A program made the position numbers and the translations under genes. Positions 23,199 to 34,171 of a DNA stretch of 64,000 nucleotides are shown here, one piece after another. Position 1 is the first letter of the stretch; each line of letters begins with the position of its first letter. Origin of the DNA: Earliella scabrosa. Lineage: Eukaryota; Basidiomycota; Agaricomycetes; Polyporales; Polyporaceae. The DNA is taken from positions 124,001 through 188,000 of the forward strand of contig JABYQQ010000036.1 of assembly GCA_022605405.1 (NCBI GenBank), read 5' to 3'. The notes under the pieces are model-generated. The model did no database searches, was not told where the DNA came from, and saw only the letters and a list, made by a program, of their open reading frames with translations.

Positions 23199-23778
23199 CT
23201 GCGCACCCTTCTGCCTCTGAGGAAGCGGCGCCGTCACGCATACAAATTAAATACCCCAGGACATCCCGCGTGCATCCCTCCCTCTGTTCCCCACTTCCGG
23301 CGTTAGGTTCCTGCTATCGGTCGTCTGTAGAGGTATCGGTTGTAACGCGCGAATGCGCGACGCAGTCGAGGTCAATGAGACTGTGTTGCGCGCATTTCTT
23401 TGTGTGACGTGAAGAAGAAACGTCCGTCCACAGTCGGTCGGGACTCGGACGAACGAACGAACCATGGAGCAATGACTACAAGTACGACTACCCCACGCAA
23501 CTGAAGAAATGTGCAGGAAAGATGGCATCGGTGTTGCATATGATACAGACATCTAGACGGGAAACATTACACAAACATCGTAGGCTACAGAGTGCAGAAG
23601 ATATGGAGATACAGCAAGTGGGTCGGGTATTGTTGGCATATGCTTGCAGGGGTCGAACAAGGGAGAGGACCTACAGCACAAGCAGGAGCAGACTGTTGAG
23701 AAACGGGGACTGGCCGGGGAACGAGGAAGGCTCACTCACCTAAGTATACAAATAGCATGCGGATAGCGGTATTGGTGT
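23199..23778. other. No gene seen
   Basis: Short frames on both strands only. Contains the 3' flank of the small gene that follows. Confidence 0.4.
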
Positions 23779-24088
23779 TCACGATGAGTTCGTGGAGTGG
23801 GTATCACTGGTACTAGCTCCGGAGAGACTCGTAGCATCGCTCTCCATGCTTTGTCGCTGTTGGACGAACGTGTCAGCCCACTCGCTATATGCGCCACACC
23901 GCGAGCTAACGCACCGAGTCCTCTCGCGATTGTCTCTGTCCTCGGGACGGCATGTCCATCAACGGTACTGCCTTGGACTCCGGCCTGTCCTCAGGTGGGA
24001 TCATCGGGGTGTTGAGGAGCAGCCAGAAAGTCGACGAAAGTCGGGAAGCAAGCGTATCGCGACCCGAAGTCTGAGCGGCGGAGGACAT
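23779..24088 (-). CDS. Small two-exon protein of unknown function
   Basis: Exon 1 (24088-23915) and exon 2 (23856-23779) join across a 58-nt GTGCGT...AACAG intron to give 252 nt, 83 aa, ending in TGA. Exon 1 starts MSSAAQTSGRDTLASRLS and includes STFWLLLNTPMIPPEDRPES. Exon 2 is Ser/Thr-rich (SDATSLSGASTSDTHSTNSS). There is no signal peptide or membrane span and the tail looks disordered. I recognise no family. The model is supported by clean splice sites and a frame that is lost without the intron, but a gene this small needs transcript support. Confidence 0.5.
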
Positions 24089-24481
24089 CCTGGTGAAGAT
24101 GAGAGAGCGCAGGAGAGCAAATGGGCGCGTAGATGGGATGGCGGTCGGTGGAGGAAACGTGGTAGGATGAGTGCGGGAGATATCGATAGAAGCCGACCCG
24201 CAGCGAGCGTAGAAGACACAAAAAGACACGCGTTGGGCGCACTTGCCGGGCGGAGGCGGGATGATGTCATGCCTACCCGATCAGGCAGGACATCCTCGGA
24301 CCGGACTTACCGGACCGAGTGCACCGCCACCCCCGCACCCATGCCTCGGGATGAGTCGGAAAGTTCAACCTGACTAAGTTCAACCTGACTCGATGCCAGG
24401 CAGTCAGCGACTAGGTTAACCAGTGGGTCTACGTCGCGAGCTACTTACCTTCATTTCACCCACACAAACGAAGCGTGGAGT
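24089..24481. other. Divergent promoter region
   Basis: Lies between the small minus-strand gene and the plus-strand SDR gene. A CTAAGTTCAACCTGACT-like motif is directly repeated near 24365-24392. No coding frame is supported. Confidence 0.4.
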
Positions 24482-25696
24482 ATGGCTACGAGCAGAGTTG
24501 CGATCATCACTGGCGCGTCCTCCGGTACGCGTCCATCTCTGGCAAGACTCAATCTTGTGGCGCTGTGGCTGATCACCGAACCTTCGTAGGGGTCGGACGC
24601 GCGACCGCCCTAGCATTCTCGAGAGCGAAATGGTCTCTCGCGCTCTTCGCCAGAAGGGCCGAGATGCTAAAGGAGACCCAGGCACTGTGCGAAGATCCAT
24701 CTAATGTGCACCTCGTCGAGGGAGACGTCAGCAAAGAAGCGGACGTTGTCCAACTTTTCCGCTCAACAATCGACCGCTTCGGTATGAGTTTCTCCTCTAC
24801 TGCCCCCAAAAGTGAGGAATGCTAATGAGCCACATGTGCTAGGCCGGTTGGATGTGCTCTTCAATGTACGTCTCCACCAGAAGCGTTCCATGCCATTGCT
24901 AGCGTGATCCTCCTCTCACTCCGCCTCTCACAGAACGCAGGCACGACCGCGCCACAAGTCCCCATCGAGGACACCTCGCTCGAGACCTTCCTGAACACCA
25001 TCAACGTGAACCTCGTCGGCACCTTCCTCTGCACCCGCGAAGCCGTCAAGATATTCAAGTCTCAGACGCCCCAAGGAGGTGCGCCGCCGCCGCCTCGTCT
25101 TGATCGTCTCACAACACTCAGAGGACGTCCCTCGAACGCACGTTTGCGTTTCAGGTCGCATCATTAACAACGGCTCGATCTCCGCGTACACCCCTCGCCC
25201 GCACTCGTCCCCCTATACGTCCTCCAAGCACGCCGTGCTCGGCATGACAAAGTCGACGCTCCTCGACGGCCGCGCGTTCAACATCACCTGCACGCAGGTC
25301 GACATCGGTGCGCTGGTCTCCACCCCTTATCCGGTAATAACGCCTCGCGTTGTTCACCAATCTCTTCCCGTCTTGTTGTCGTCTAGGAGGAGCACACACG
25401 ATCATGTCTCCCCCGCCGGAGGGCGCGCTGCAGCCAAACGGGACGCGCAGCCCCGAGGCGGTCTTCGACGCGAAGCACGTCGGCGAGACGATCGTGCACA
25501 TCGCGAGCCTGCCCCTCGACGTGACCGTGCTCACGTTCAACATCATGTGCGTCCGAGCCACCTTTTCCATCTCTCCCTATCTGCTCCCCTTCCCTGGGGT
25601 TAGATTCAGACAAGATCGAGACTCTCGCTGACGCCCATTTTGGAACCCCCTAACGTAATCAGGGCCACAGGAATGCCGTTCGTTGGGCGTGGCTGA
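24482..25696 (+). CDS. Short-chain dehydrogenase/reductase (SDR)
   Basis: A Rossmann-fold NAD(P)-dependent oxidoreductase, cytosolic by lack of signals. The first exon (24482-24524) starts MATSRVAIITGASSG, and splicing to 24590 completes the nucleotide-binding TGxxxGxG motif as TGASSGVGRA. Next come DVSKEADV, then FGRLDVLFNNAG (the NNAG motif), NVNLVGTFLCTREA, and the catalytic region ISAYTPRPHSSPYTSSKHAV with YxxxK and an upstream Ser. The last exon joins FNIM to ATGMPFVGRG, stop at 25694-25696. Seven or so exons with short introns; total length about 255 aa is normal for a classical SDR. Substrate is not predictable. Related fungal proteins are often annotated as oxidoreductases of unknown substrate. 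Confidence 0.9.
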
Positions 25697-26228
25697 GCTC
25701 ATTGGCACTGCTTATAATGAAGAAGGCACGAAGAGGGCTGGGCGATCGAGGAAAACACCACTCATTTGGACGTGCACTTGTTTCGAATCGGCATGGCGAT
25801 AGCCACAGTAACCCTGTGGCGGCGTACATATTGATTATGACATGAACTCAGCCTCCTCCGCCCTGGTAGGCGCTGCGCGTTATGTATTCTTCACAACCTC
25901 GGATTGCAATCTAACTGAGGGTAAAGTAAGAGCGCGTCCAGCGGCGGACGGTCATTGGAGGTGTCGTGGGTTGAGCGTCGGCCGCGGTCTCCGCGGCGGC
26001 CGGGTGGTGTAACAAACGTCCCTTCGTTGATTCTAGTATCTCGTGACTACATCGTGAGCATTATAGCATGGGTCAGAACATGGATCAGAAGAGCCAAGAA
26101 AGAGACTAGAACGATAGCTTCATGAGAACCAGTACTACACGGCCCGGGCAAATTAGTACAGCGTCCATCGGGCGGGTTTCGTCGTGAGCGAGGAGCAGAA
26201 AGGCGAAAAGCAAGAAGCGCTACAGATG
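25697..26228. other. Convergent 3' flanks
   Basis: Between two genes that point at each other. No supported coding frame; likely two 3' untranslated regions. Confidence 0.5.
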
Positions 26229-27523
26229 CTAATGGCGGCGTCGCAGCGGCGCCTGCACGTTGAACGACGCGACACAATTCTCGCCATCCGCCGAAATGAT
26301 ATATCCATCACTGCATCTCTCTGCACCCAGCACGTCAGCATCACCGCACCAATCTCTCCAAAAAGGTCAGGTACTCACCGATCACGCACGCTCCCGCCTT
26401 GCACGTCACGGAGTCGACGTTCGGGATCGCGCTGCAGTCGCGGCCGCCGTCCGCCGTGCGCTCGCCGAACGGCGAATCGTTGGCGACGCAGCCGCCGCAG
26501 CTCTCGAGGTCGTTCCGGACGTCCACGCACTCGTACCCTTTCAGGTAGCCGCGGCCGCGCGGCGAGAGGCCGTAGACGGGGCAATTCTTGTGTCCCGGCA
26601 GGCAGGTATCCCGGCGCAAGCCGCGACGACGGTAGATACCCGTCGGCGAGGATCCTCCGCCGTCCGCTGTGCGATGCACAAGGTAAGTGGGTGAGTGATG
26701 AGGAACGAGAGGTAGGGTACGTACGGCATGTGTTGCCGGACATCTTGCACTGCGTCAGGCCGCCACCGGGCTTGTTGCTGCATTGAAGGGCAGACGTGGA
26801 GCCGATGGGGGAGAACGCGCCGCGGACGGGACAGTCGAAGCAGTGATCTTGTGAAGTTTGGTCCTGGAAGGGGGAATACGAGGTCAGTTGCAGAACGACA
26901 GGTGGCATGTCCCTGATGACGTACGGTGTAGAATCCAGAGCAGCTGAGCGAAGAAGCCCGAGTAAGTCCACACTTCCATCAAGCAGCAACATCGAAGCTC
27001 ACCAGAGACAGCACGCGGTAGCGCCGCGGGTTGCGACGAACGTGCCTTTAGGACAACCGTAGCACATCTGACCCAGACCGGGAGTGGGGGAGTAGTGTCC
27101 GGGGGGACACAGGACGTGTTGGGTCTGGCCCTGGCCATTGCAATACGAGCCGGCGGGGCAGATTGTGCACGACGCCTGGCCGTCGTTCGCGCTGTACGAG
27201 CCTTGCTGGCATATTGACTGGGACGTTGCGCCAGAGCCGTCATGCGGACCCGATGCGAACCATCCCTTTTGGGCTTTCCGACACGAGCGTTGGCCAGCGT
27301 CTGTAGGTCGACATTCACGGGTGAGCGCGACGGTGCTAACAAGTAGACGGAAGGGCGTACCTGGTTGGTAGGTGCCGGGATCGCACAGTGCGCAAGGAGT
27401 TTTGCCGGTGCTTGAGAAAGATCCCGGGGGGCAGTTGACATCGTTGCTGGCGGAGGCAAAGCCTGGCGCCACGATGAGGAGAGTAGCCGCGAGGAACGCG
27501 GCTGGGGTGAGCGGGACGATCAT
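26229..27523 (-). CDS. Secreted cysteine-rich PriA-like protein
   Basis: The N-terminus MIVPLTPAAFLAATLLIVAP is a signal peptide cut after GFASA. Next come cysteine-rich repeats of the GCC2/GCC3 (ephrin-receptor-like) kind: CPPGSFSSTGKTPCALCDPG, CQQGSYSANDGQASCTICPA and CPPGHYSPTPGLGQMCYGCP. The C-terminal half matches fungal PriA-type proteins: CPVYGLSPRGRGYLKGYECV, then LESCGGCV, then DCSAIPNVDSVTCKAGACV and, in the last exon, GYIISADGENCVASFNVQ with stop at 26229-26231. PriA was first described as a fruiting-stage gene in a basidiomycete; its biochemical role is unknown. The protein should be extracellular and heavily disulfide-bonded. An ACATATAG box lies about 75 nt upstream. The exact exon borders in the middle are approximate. 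Confidence 0.82.
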
Positions 27524-28753
27524 GATAGGTGCGGATAGAGTAGGAAAGGAAGGGGGTGTGGTATGCTTGACGACAGACGGTCGATACCCGCCGTGCTATA
27601 TGTCCTGGGCGAATAAGGTTGCGGTCAGCGAGATCGAGAATTAATCTGACCAGAATATTGAATCGCATACCACGGCGTCCGGCGACATACCGCTGACCGC
27701 TGATCAAGGTCAAGACGCCGCATTGAGCGCGCTGGGAGACTCTTCCCGGCCAGCGTCGAGAGGCCAGGCCGGGGGCTATAGGGGGCCGCATGGTTTGTCG
27801 GAATACAATACCGCGCGCACAGGAGGCGCTGCAGAACGGACGTAGCGGGGGCCACCGTTCATACTTGCCCGATCCGTCGGGGAGCCCCCCCCGAACCCGA
27901 TCGTTCAAACCTTGTTATGTTTGAGGATGTTTGTCGGCCGCTGCGAGTCCGTACCGGAGCGAAGAGTCCTGTGCCTGGCTGAGCCGCAGGGAAGAGGGCT
28001 CCCAGTCCACATATGACGGCAGAGAACCGGGTCTATCAAGTCGCGACGCACCCAAGTCCGTACAAACGGCGTGATGCAGCCCTCTACGCGCGCGGCCTCC
28101 TTGCAAGCCACATGCTCTGGCAAGAGCACCAAGACCACATGCAGGGATTCCATGATGTCCGCTCAGGCAGCGGCGTTCATCTTGCGGCACGTAGACGTTC
28201 AAGATTCCGACATGCCGTCACCGAGCCCCGCGGGCAGTCAGCATGGCCTCACCGCGATGACCGCTGAAAAGCCGATGAATCCGAGGGCGGGCGAGTACGG
28301 GCCTGGAAGCGGAATATTGCAACCTACGTTGAGCGCAGACTCAGATAACGCGGGCCTCTTGTCGGTTACGGTTTCATTGTCGTGGGTGCGCTCGGTGACA
28401 GCTACAGCGAATTTAAGATTTTCCTGTGATCGACGAAAAATGAAACGCACCCAGGTGAGCGCCCAACCTTGGCACATCGACAGCGTCGTGGGGTCAGAGT
28501 AAGTGACCGCGTATGTCGCAAACAGAAAGTTGCACATATCAAGACACAGGTAGTCTCACTGACCTGCGGCCTACATATGTTGGGCCTGGACGTGGTGGTC
28601 ATCGGTCAACTTGCAGCGGCACGGGCGTCTGTACGCAGACGTTGATAAGTCGAAGCGCCGGCGCCACAATGTTCAACTTCTTGTTCACCACGTGAATCGT
28701 GTCAGTTAACCAAGTACTACGAACACGGTTAACACGGTGACCTCTTTCCAACG
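27524..28753. other. Long intergenic stretch, no gene seen
   Basis: Contains the PriA-like promoter, a run of eight C near 27887 and short frames only. It ends at the pseudogene fragment. Confidence 0.4.
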
Positions 28754-29130
28754 ATGTCTACTAACAAGGCGATCGAGAGCCAGCTTCGAGACTTATCCGT
28801 CGGTTTCTGCCACTCGGATGCTTACTGCAAGTCCGAGTGCTCGGGACTCGAACGCTGCAATCGTAGCTTTCCGAAACCTCAACCAGTGGCAAAGAACGAG
28901 AAGATCAGCACGGTGCAAAGATGATAGCGCCAAAAGCTCTAGTTGGTGTTTCTCCATAGCATATAGTAGTCGAGCAAGTGACCCCAGTCTTGGCTCTATT
29001 CCGACTGAGCAGGGCGGGCCTCGCGCGACTCGTTCCTAATAAGGAAAACTCGCAGGTGGCTATCGACATCCTGCAAGTTCAACCGACGTGGTGGGAGATC
29101 TCGGGCTTCACCGTGGCTGCCTTCACGTAG
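28754..29130 (+). pseudogene. Truncated copy of the hypothetical gene at 55622-56378
   Basis: The left end starts MSTNKAIESQLRDLSVG, matching the first exon of the intact gene (MSTPKPLENQFEDLS) including the splice-like GT after DLS. The right end reads EQVTPVLALFRLSRAGLARL and then VPNKENSQVAIDILQVQPTW, nearly the same as the intact C-terminus, but with a short insertion before the stop (TVAAFT). The central roughly 120 residues are missing and stops interrupt the remaining middle. The copy is on the opposite strand and 26 kb away from the intact gene. It is a deletion-bearing duplicate. Confidence 0.8.
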
Positions 29131-29427
29131 GGTATGTGGCTTCGTGTATGACCTCGCTTGGTGTCTAACTAATGCCGCCTCGCAATGTCAGATTGGTCCT
29201 CCTCCCAATTCGCCGTTTGCTATTCCGTAATGTGACAGATACAACTCTTCAACTCCTGGGGCGAGTTAAGGCTCTCTATGTGATAGCACACCTATGTCGT
29301 CGACTCTCTGTGAGAGCAGAGTCGGATGGAACATAGTTCCAACGAAGTGGAACATGAATTACGAAGTCGATCGATATAAAGTATATCCAAGACAACCTAA
29401 GCCCAATCGAAGCACGGTCCCTGTCCA

Positions 29428-31522
29428 CTAACAGGTGTGCCCATTCAGTTCGCGGAAGGCAACAAATGCGTCCGTTATGATCTTCTCTTCCCCGACATCC
29501 ACCGCGATGTTCACAAGCTGTGATGCCGACCCCGCCAACGATGTCGGAGTTAACTCCAGCTGCCAGATGTTGTAACCGTCCGCCTGCGAGAGGAGTGTCG
29601 CGTCTGTCGTGCCGATCCTGATGCCTGCGGAAACATTGTTTGCGGCCGTGTGCAAGTCGTACTCCAAGTAGACGCGGGAGGGCACCACGTCGGCGCGGAC
29701 CTGTTGTACAGAGAGCACGCGTGAGTATCACATCATTGAACGATCATGTCAAAAAGGGCTTACCGCGATGTCGATCCGGGGGCTGAAGTCTGGCTTCATG
29801 CACGACGAGTCTGCCAACATGGCCGTATCCTGGAGCGCGAAACCGACCCCGTCCTGGTCCTCAACGCGCAGCCCGGTGCCATCGCCCTCGTCGACCTCGA
29901 ACCAGAACTTCGAGACACCCGCGGCCGCGTCCACAGTAGCGAACTTCTTCGAGACAGAACCGACGTGGTACCAGACCGACGTGAAGTCGCCATCGTTCTT
30001 GGCCGTGGAGTGCATGTCGGACGTGCGGTCCAGGATCTCGACGTATGCAGGCTCGGTCTTGCCGGTGCGGTCTGCCCAGCGCATCTTGATCGTGCGAGAA
30101 TCGCTCTCAGCAGTGTCCCAAAACTACGTGCGACGATCAGTGTGAGTCGGCCGCTCTAGCGGAGCTGCAGAATGGTGTACGTACGCGGACTTCGCCCTTC
30201 AATCGCAGCGTGCCGTCGCCCATGTATCGCAGAGTCACGGCGCGCGGTTTGACAGGCAAAGGCTCGATGACCTCGGTCAGCTGGACGCCCTTCGGCACCG
30301 TATCGAGCATCTTCGCGAAGAGAGTCGCGCAGGTGGCCTTGAAGAGCTCAGGTGAGCTCGCGAAGCTATTCATGGACACTCAGATCAGACCTTCAATGGC
30401 AGGGGGGTAGGTTCGAATACTCACGCGCTCATGGTCGCATTATTATCACTAGCAAAGATACGTTTGTCCGAGTTGGTCGTGTCGTTATGTCCCGCGACAA
30501 GGGGGTTATTAGTCGTCCCATGAATATATTCGAAGGCACTATCACGTCGAAGGTGAGTATAGAGTTACTTTAGCACATGTACACATGGCACTCACACGTT
30601 GTTGTCGAAGTGGAAAGGAGTGGCATCGAATGGCTGCGAGACGTCCTCGACTCCACCTTCGGGCAAAGGTACAATCCCAGGGAACGCGCCGTGCTGCACT
30701 CCGCCGAAAGAGTGGCCGCAGGCAACCAGACCAATCATCTCAGTGTGGTTGAAACCTTGACGAGCGAAGGACGCTGTGTGCGACTGCAGGTCCTGATGGG
30801 GCTCGGGCACACCGGGCGAACCGGCACTTGTGGCGTCGACGCGACCGCCTCGGAAAGGCACCTTGGGGCCACCGCTGTACAAAAGTCGAGTGAGCATCCA
30901 CGAGCAGCAATGGTACCCTGTGCATTCACCATTGCTCGATCGCGATAGCAGCCCCAAGAGCAACCATGTCCGCCACTTCATTGCACGGATGTGAGCTCAG
31001 ATCGGTCTTTGAGTCAACGATGTACTACATACCTCCAACGTGGCGAGAGATACCGAGTGTGAGATGCCTCAGCGAGTTGAAAATACCGGTTCCTCCGTTC
31101 TTCGAGTTGACGCACGTACGGTCAGTCAACACACATGACAGGAGGAACGAAGATGGTACCTCGGCACGGTCCTGCTCATAGACAATGGAGCCGTCAAGGC
31201 CTCCCGTTCCATCTTCGATATTGTGCGTCGCCATGTCATGGTAGGCCTGAGCGAACACCGTCAGCTCAGACAGATCCCGTTGTATGCGACAACGTACCGT
31301 CCGAATCCAGTCCGCAGCATTGGAGCGGTTCGTTGTGTCACCCGGGCCCGGGAAGTTGAAGGCATCGCAGGGCACGAGCGCACCCAAGAGGATACCGCGC
31401 TCGTTGTACCCACGTTGGTCGTACAAATAGCTCTCGAGATCGTCGAGCTTGGGGTTCGGCCAGGTGTACGCAGAGACCGACACGGCGACGAGCAAGAGAC
31501 TAGAGAGACGAGCAAATGACAT
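29428..31522 (-). CDS. Secreted plant-type haem peroxidase
   Basis: The signal peptide is MSFARLSSLLLVAVSVSAY. Splicing joins DWIRT to AYHDMATHN and restores the distal Arg-x3-His-Asp site (RTAYHD). Next are GGLDGSIVYEQDRAE and NGGTGIFNSLRHL, both typical of this fungal peroxidase branch, then the proximal haem ligand region EMIGLVACGHSFGG. After about residue 300 a beta-rich C-terminal part (RWADRTGKTEPAYVEILDR, WYHVGSVSKKF) ends in RELNGHTC with TAG at 29428-29430. Many exons. It uses H2O2 to oxidise extracellular substrates. The distal motif and layout suit the hybrid or lower fungal peroxidases rather than lignin or manganese peroxidase; I see no manganese site or exposed catalytic Trp I can defend. 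A TATAAAA box lies about 41 nt upstream of the ATG. Confidence 0.85.
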
Positions 31523-32584
31523 GGCGATGATTGGATGTCTGAGCCATCAGCCATGGCCTCGCTTTTATAGGAGTACGCACATGGCGAGCTGTTGATTTGA
31601 ACGGCCAGGGACTACCGAGGCGGGTTACCGTGTGGCTGCGCAAACCGCGTCGCTTGGAGGTCATCAAAATCAAAGGTACACACTTACTGCGTACGCGCGT
31701 ACCTTTGGCTATTGGTTAGCGCAGCCTGGCAGGCCGTCGTACGCATGTACATAACTTGGTGATCCGGCGGAACCCGCGCTCACAAAAGGCGTTGATCACG
31801 GTAATCGTGTCAATACAATGTTGGACGGATCAGGATGGGAGTCTACTGACAAATGAATGCAAAGAAGAACTCACAAGGGTTGGGACTCTGCAGATAACAT
31901 GCGTGCCTGAAGCAGAGCAGCCGCAGCATACCGCTAGTCCTGGTGTTTGAATTTGAGCTCGGATACCAGTCTGTGTTTCGGCATTTGCGTTGCCAGGATT
32001 GCGCGATCTCGATCGTACTACCTGGACGGTGTGCAAATCGGCCTGAGTATGCCGCTGCTGTATGCGAGTGTGCTGCGGCCGTGTCGATCTCGAGTCTCGA
32101 CAAGTTCAACTCCTGAGTTTCGCGCGTGCGTCGACCGGATCGTCGTATCGCAGCAGCACACGAATGATGTTCATCATGGTGCCCAGACGTTTGCGAGGAT
32201 GAGTAGACGTATCGGAGTAAAGTAACTCGAATGCGCGACACACAGTACTAGTAGCACACTTAACAACTCGAACTCATCACCGGCGCTTGATATCGATGTT
32301 GAACGTTGATCCGTGGATTTCGCCGAAGCGCCTGGCGTACCTGAGAGGTTAGTAGTAAGTACACAACCAAGTCCCAGGCTGGTTTACTATATGATTCCGG
32401 GGAATGTAGCTGTGCGATGGAGTGCTGCGGGAGCTTGGCAGCGGTCACCGCAGCCCTACTGATACTGCCCACGCATTGAAGCCTCAGCCTGAGAGTCGCT
32501 ACTCTGGAGGTTTGTAATACTACGGGGAAATCGTATTTGAGCTCTCGGGTCGAGATACAGATGGAGATGGAGCGTACCGACTTG
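31523..32584. other. Peroxidase promoter and unassigned coding-like scraps
   Basis: Apart from the promoter, two minus-strand pieces look coding but are isolated: a piece after TCAG near 32345 reading YARRFGEIHGSTFNIDIKRR then stop, and MMNIIRVLLRYDDPVDARAK near 32178. They could be small exons of the gene to the right or of an undetected small gene. Confidence 0.3.
31563..31569 (-). promoter_or_regulatory. TATA box of the peroxidase gene
   Basis: CTCCTATAAAAGCGAGG on the minus strand. The TATAAAA core ends about 40 nt before the ATG at 31522, so the 5' untranslated region must be very short or the transcript starts just downstream. Confidence 0.6.
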
Positions 32585-34171
32585 TCAGCAAGCGATGATT
32601 ATGTCCAAGCGACCATCCAACATCAACGCAACCTCGTCCTCTTCCGAATCACCCGAGAGGGTGCTCTGAACCTTAGGAGCATGTCTCTCCTTCACCCTAG
32701 CCTTCACAACTTTCTCCTCCTTGGTCTCGTCTTTCAGCGAGACACGGCCGGACCTAGAGAGTCGCTCCCTATACACTCTCTCCTGCTCCTTGCGTTCCTG
32801 TTCGGCACGAGCCAGGTATTCCGACCACCGTGGCAGAGGGCAGCATTCACAGTCTCCGACTTTGTACAGCGCCGCATGACGCCCCAGCTTCGCCTCCACC
32901 AGCAGAGGCGTCATCTCAATCGCCGCACAGCGCGCAACATGGCCCTCCTCCCGGCGACAGTACACCTGCGCGATCGCGATCTTCTCGTATTGCCGCACCA
33001 TACGCGCCACGACCTCCTTCTTGCTCACGTTCGCGTCTCCACCGCCGTACTTCTTGTACAGCTCGCTCCCCTCGAAGTACCGGCACGAGTCCCTGAGATG
33101 GCGCGCGGCCGCATCGGGCAGACGGTGCACCTTCCCCTGCGGCTTCACGCCGACCGGGATGGCCGGGCAGAAGATGCATCGCAGCTCGCCGTGCAGGCGC
33201 GAGAACGCGTGACGCTCCCAGTCCGTCTTGCGCCCATAGTCGTGTTCCTTGGTGGGGCGCGGCCGGGACTTAGTTCCTCTACGTCGACGGCGGTGGCGGC
33301 GTACCCTCTCCCCTTCCTCGGTCTTGGAGTTCCCTGCTCGGTTGGGGAGACCGGGGTTTGAGTCGGAGTCTGAGTCTACATCCTTCACGCTGGGTGCGTA
33401 CGAGTCTGTGTCCGGAGACGACATTTCCCCTCGAGTGGGGCTCCGTGAGACCGAACGTGGTGGCGGCGGGGATAGTACCTTCCGAGGCTTTTTGGGTCGC
33501 ACTGGGATCTCGACAACCGGTCTCTTTCGAGGATTTGGCCTCGGGGGTGGACGTGTGACTGGCTCGAGCTCCGACTCGACAGGATGGGGGTGTGGCGGGG
33601 ACGACTCAACGAGACGTTCAGGAACATGGATGGGAGCTACGTCGACTTGGTCCGCGAGAGGATCCGTGATTGGCGGGAAGAGAAGAGGGTCCACGGTGAC
33701 TAGTCCAGGAGCGATACCTGTCCACACGAGGGAAGGATGGGACGCCAGGATGACGCCGGCTTCTATGCCAGGCATGGGCCCGGGTTCAATCGGGACGATT
33801 GTAGGATGCTCTGATTGAGCAGGAGCGAGAGTATCGTGGAAGAAGGAGGGTATATCCGGAGTGTACGTCGCGAATGCATCCATGCCAAAGTTACCCGCCA
33901 CAGCGTTCGCGAAAGCTTCTTGTGGGAAACCTCCGCTCACAGCGCCGGGCGGGATGTCGCGAGTAAGGCCATGGACCGCATGTCTGGCGAGGACGTCGTC
34001 CATATCTTGGAGCTGGACGTATTGTGCGACGTTGGTTGAGCGAGCATAAGTTGAATTGGATTGCTGGACACTCACAGTGCTGTGTGTACTGCGGGTGCCA
34101 GGCGAGGCTCGTCGATCGGACGTCCCACGAGACCTCTTGTAATCTACTGAGGGAGATCGGCGCATTTGCAT
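32585..34171 (-). CDS. Basic protein with a C2HC-like zinc-binding motif, unrecognised
   Basis: One long open frame. I prefer the ATG at 34171 (MQMRRSPSVDYKRSRG); in-frame ATGs at 34339 and 34426 would put a promoter-like stretch into the protein. The middle is Pro/Ser-rich with basic clusters (RHRRRRRGTKSRPRP), suited to nuclear location. A candidate zinc site follows: CIFC, about 20 residues, then H-LRDSC (CIFCPAIPVGVKPQGKVHRL ... HLRDSCRYF), and YCRREEGHVARC further on. The C-terminus is Lys/Glu-rich and probably helical. Within the frame, 34075-34013 has perfect intron borders (GTGAGT...CAG), a CTCAAC branch-like site and 63 nt, so it may be spliced out without changing the frame. No known family is recognised. 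It starts about 340 nt from the stop of the hydrolase gene on the same strand. Confidence 0.65.
   Translation of the reverse strand: MQMRRSPSVDYKRSRGTSDRRASPGTRSTHSTVSVQQSNSTYARSTNVAQYVQLQDMDDVLARHAVHGLTRDIPPGAVSGGFPQEAFANAVAGNFGMDAFATYTPDIPSFFHDTLAPAQSEHPTIVPIEPGPMPGIEAGVILASHPSLVWTGIAPGLVTVDPLLFPPITDPLADQVDVAPIHVPERLVESSPPHPHPVESELEPVTRPPPRPNPRKRPVVEIPVRPKKPRKVLSPPPPRSVSRSPTRGEMSSPDTDSYAPSVKDVDSDSDSNPGLPNRAGNSKTEEGERVRRHRRRRRGTKSRPRPTKEHDYGRKTDWERHAFSRLHGELRCIFCPAIPVGVKPQGKVHRLPDAAARHLRDSCRYFEGSELYKKYGGGDANVSKKEVVARMVRQYEKIAIAQVYCRREEGHVARCAAIEMTPLLVEAKLGRHAALYKVGDCECCPLPRWSEYLARAEQERKEQERVYRERLSRSGRVSLKDETKEEKVVKARVKERHAPKVQSTLSGDSEEDEVALMLDGRLDIIIAC

Noticed and set aside
10624..31522. 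Secondary-metabolite cluster (P450, transcription factor, SDR, peroxidase)
   Set aside because: No backbone synthase or terpene cyclase is present, and housekeeping genes such as IWR1 intervene.
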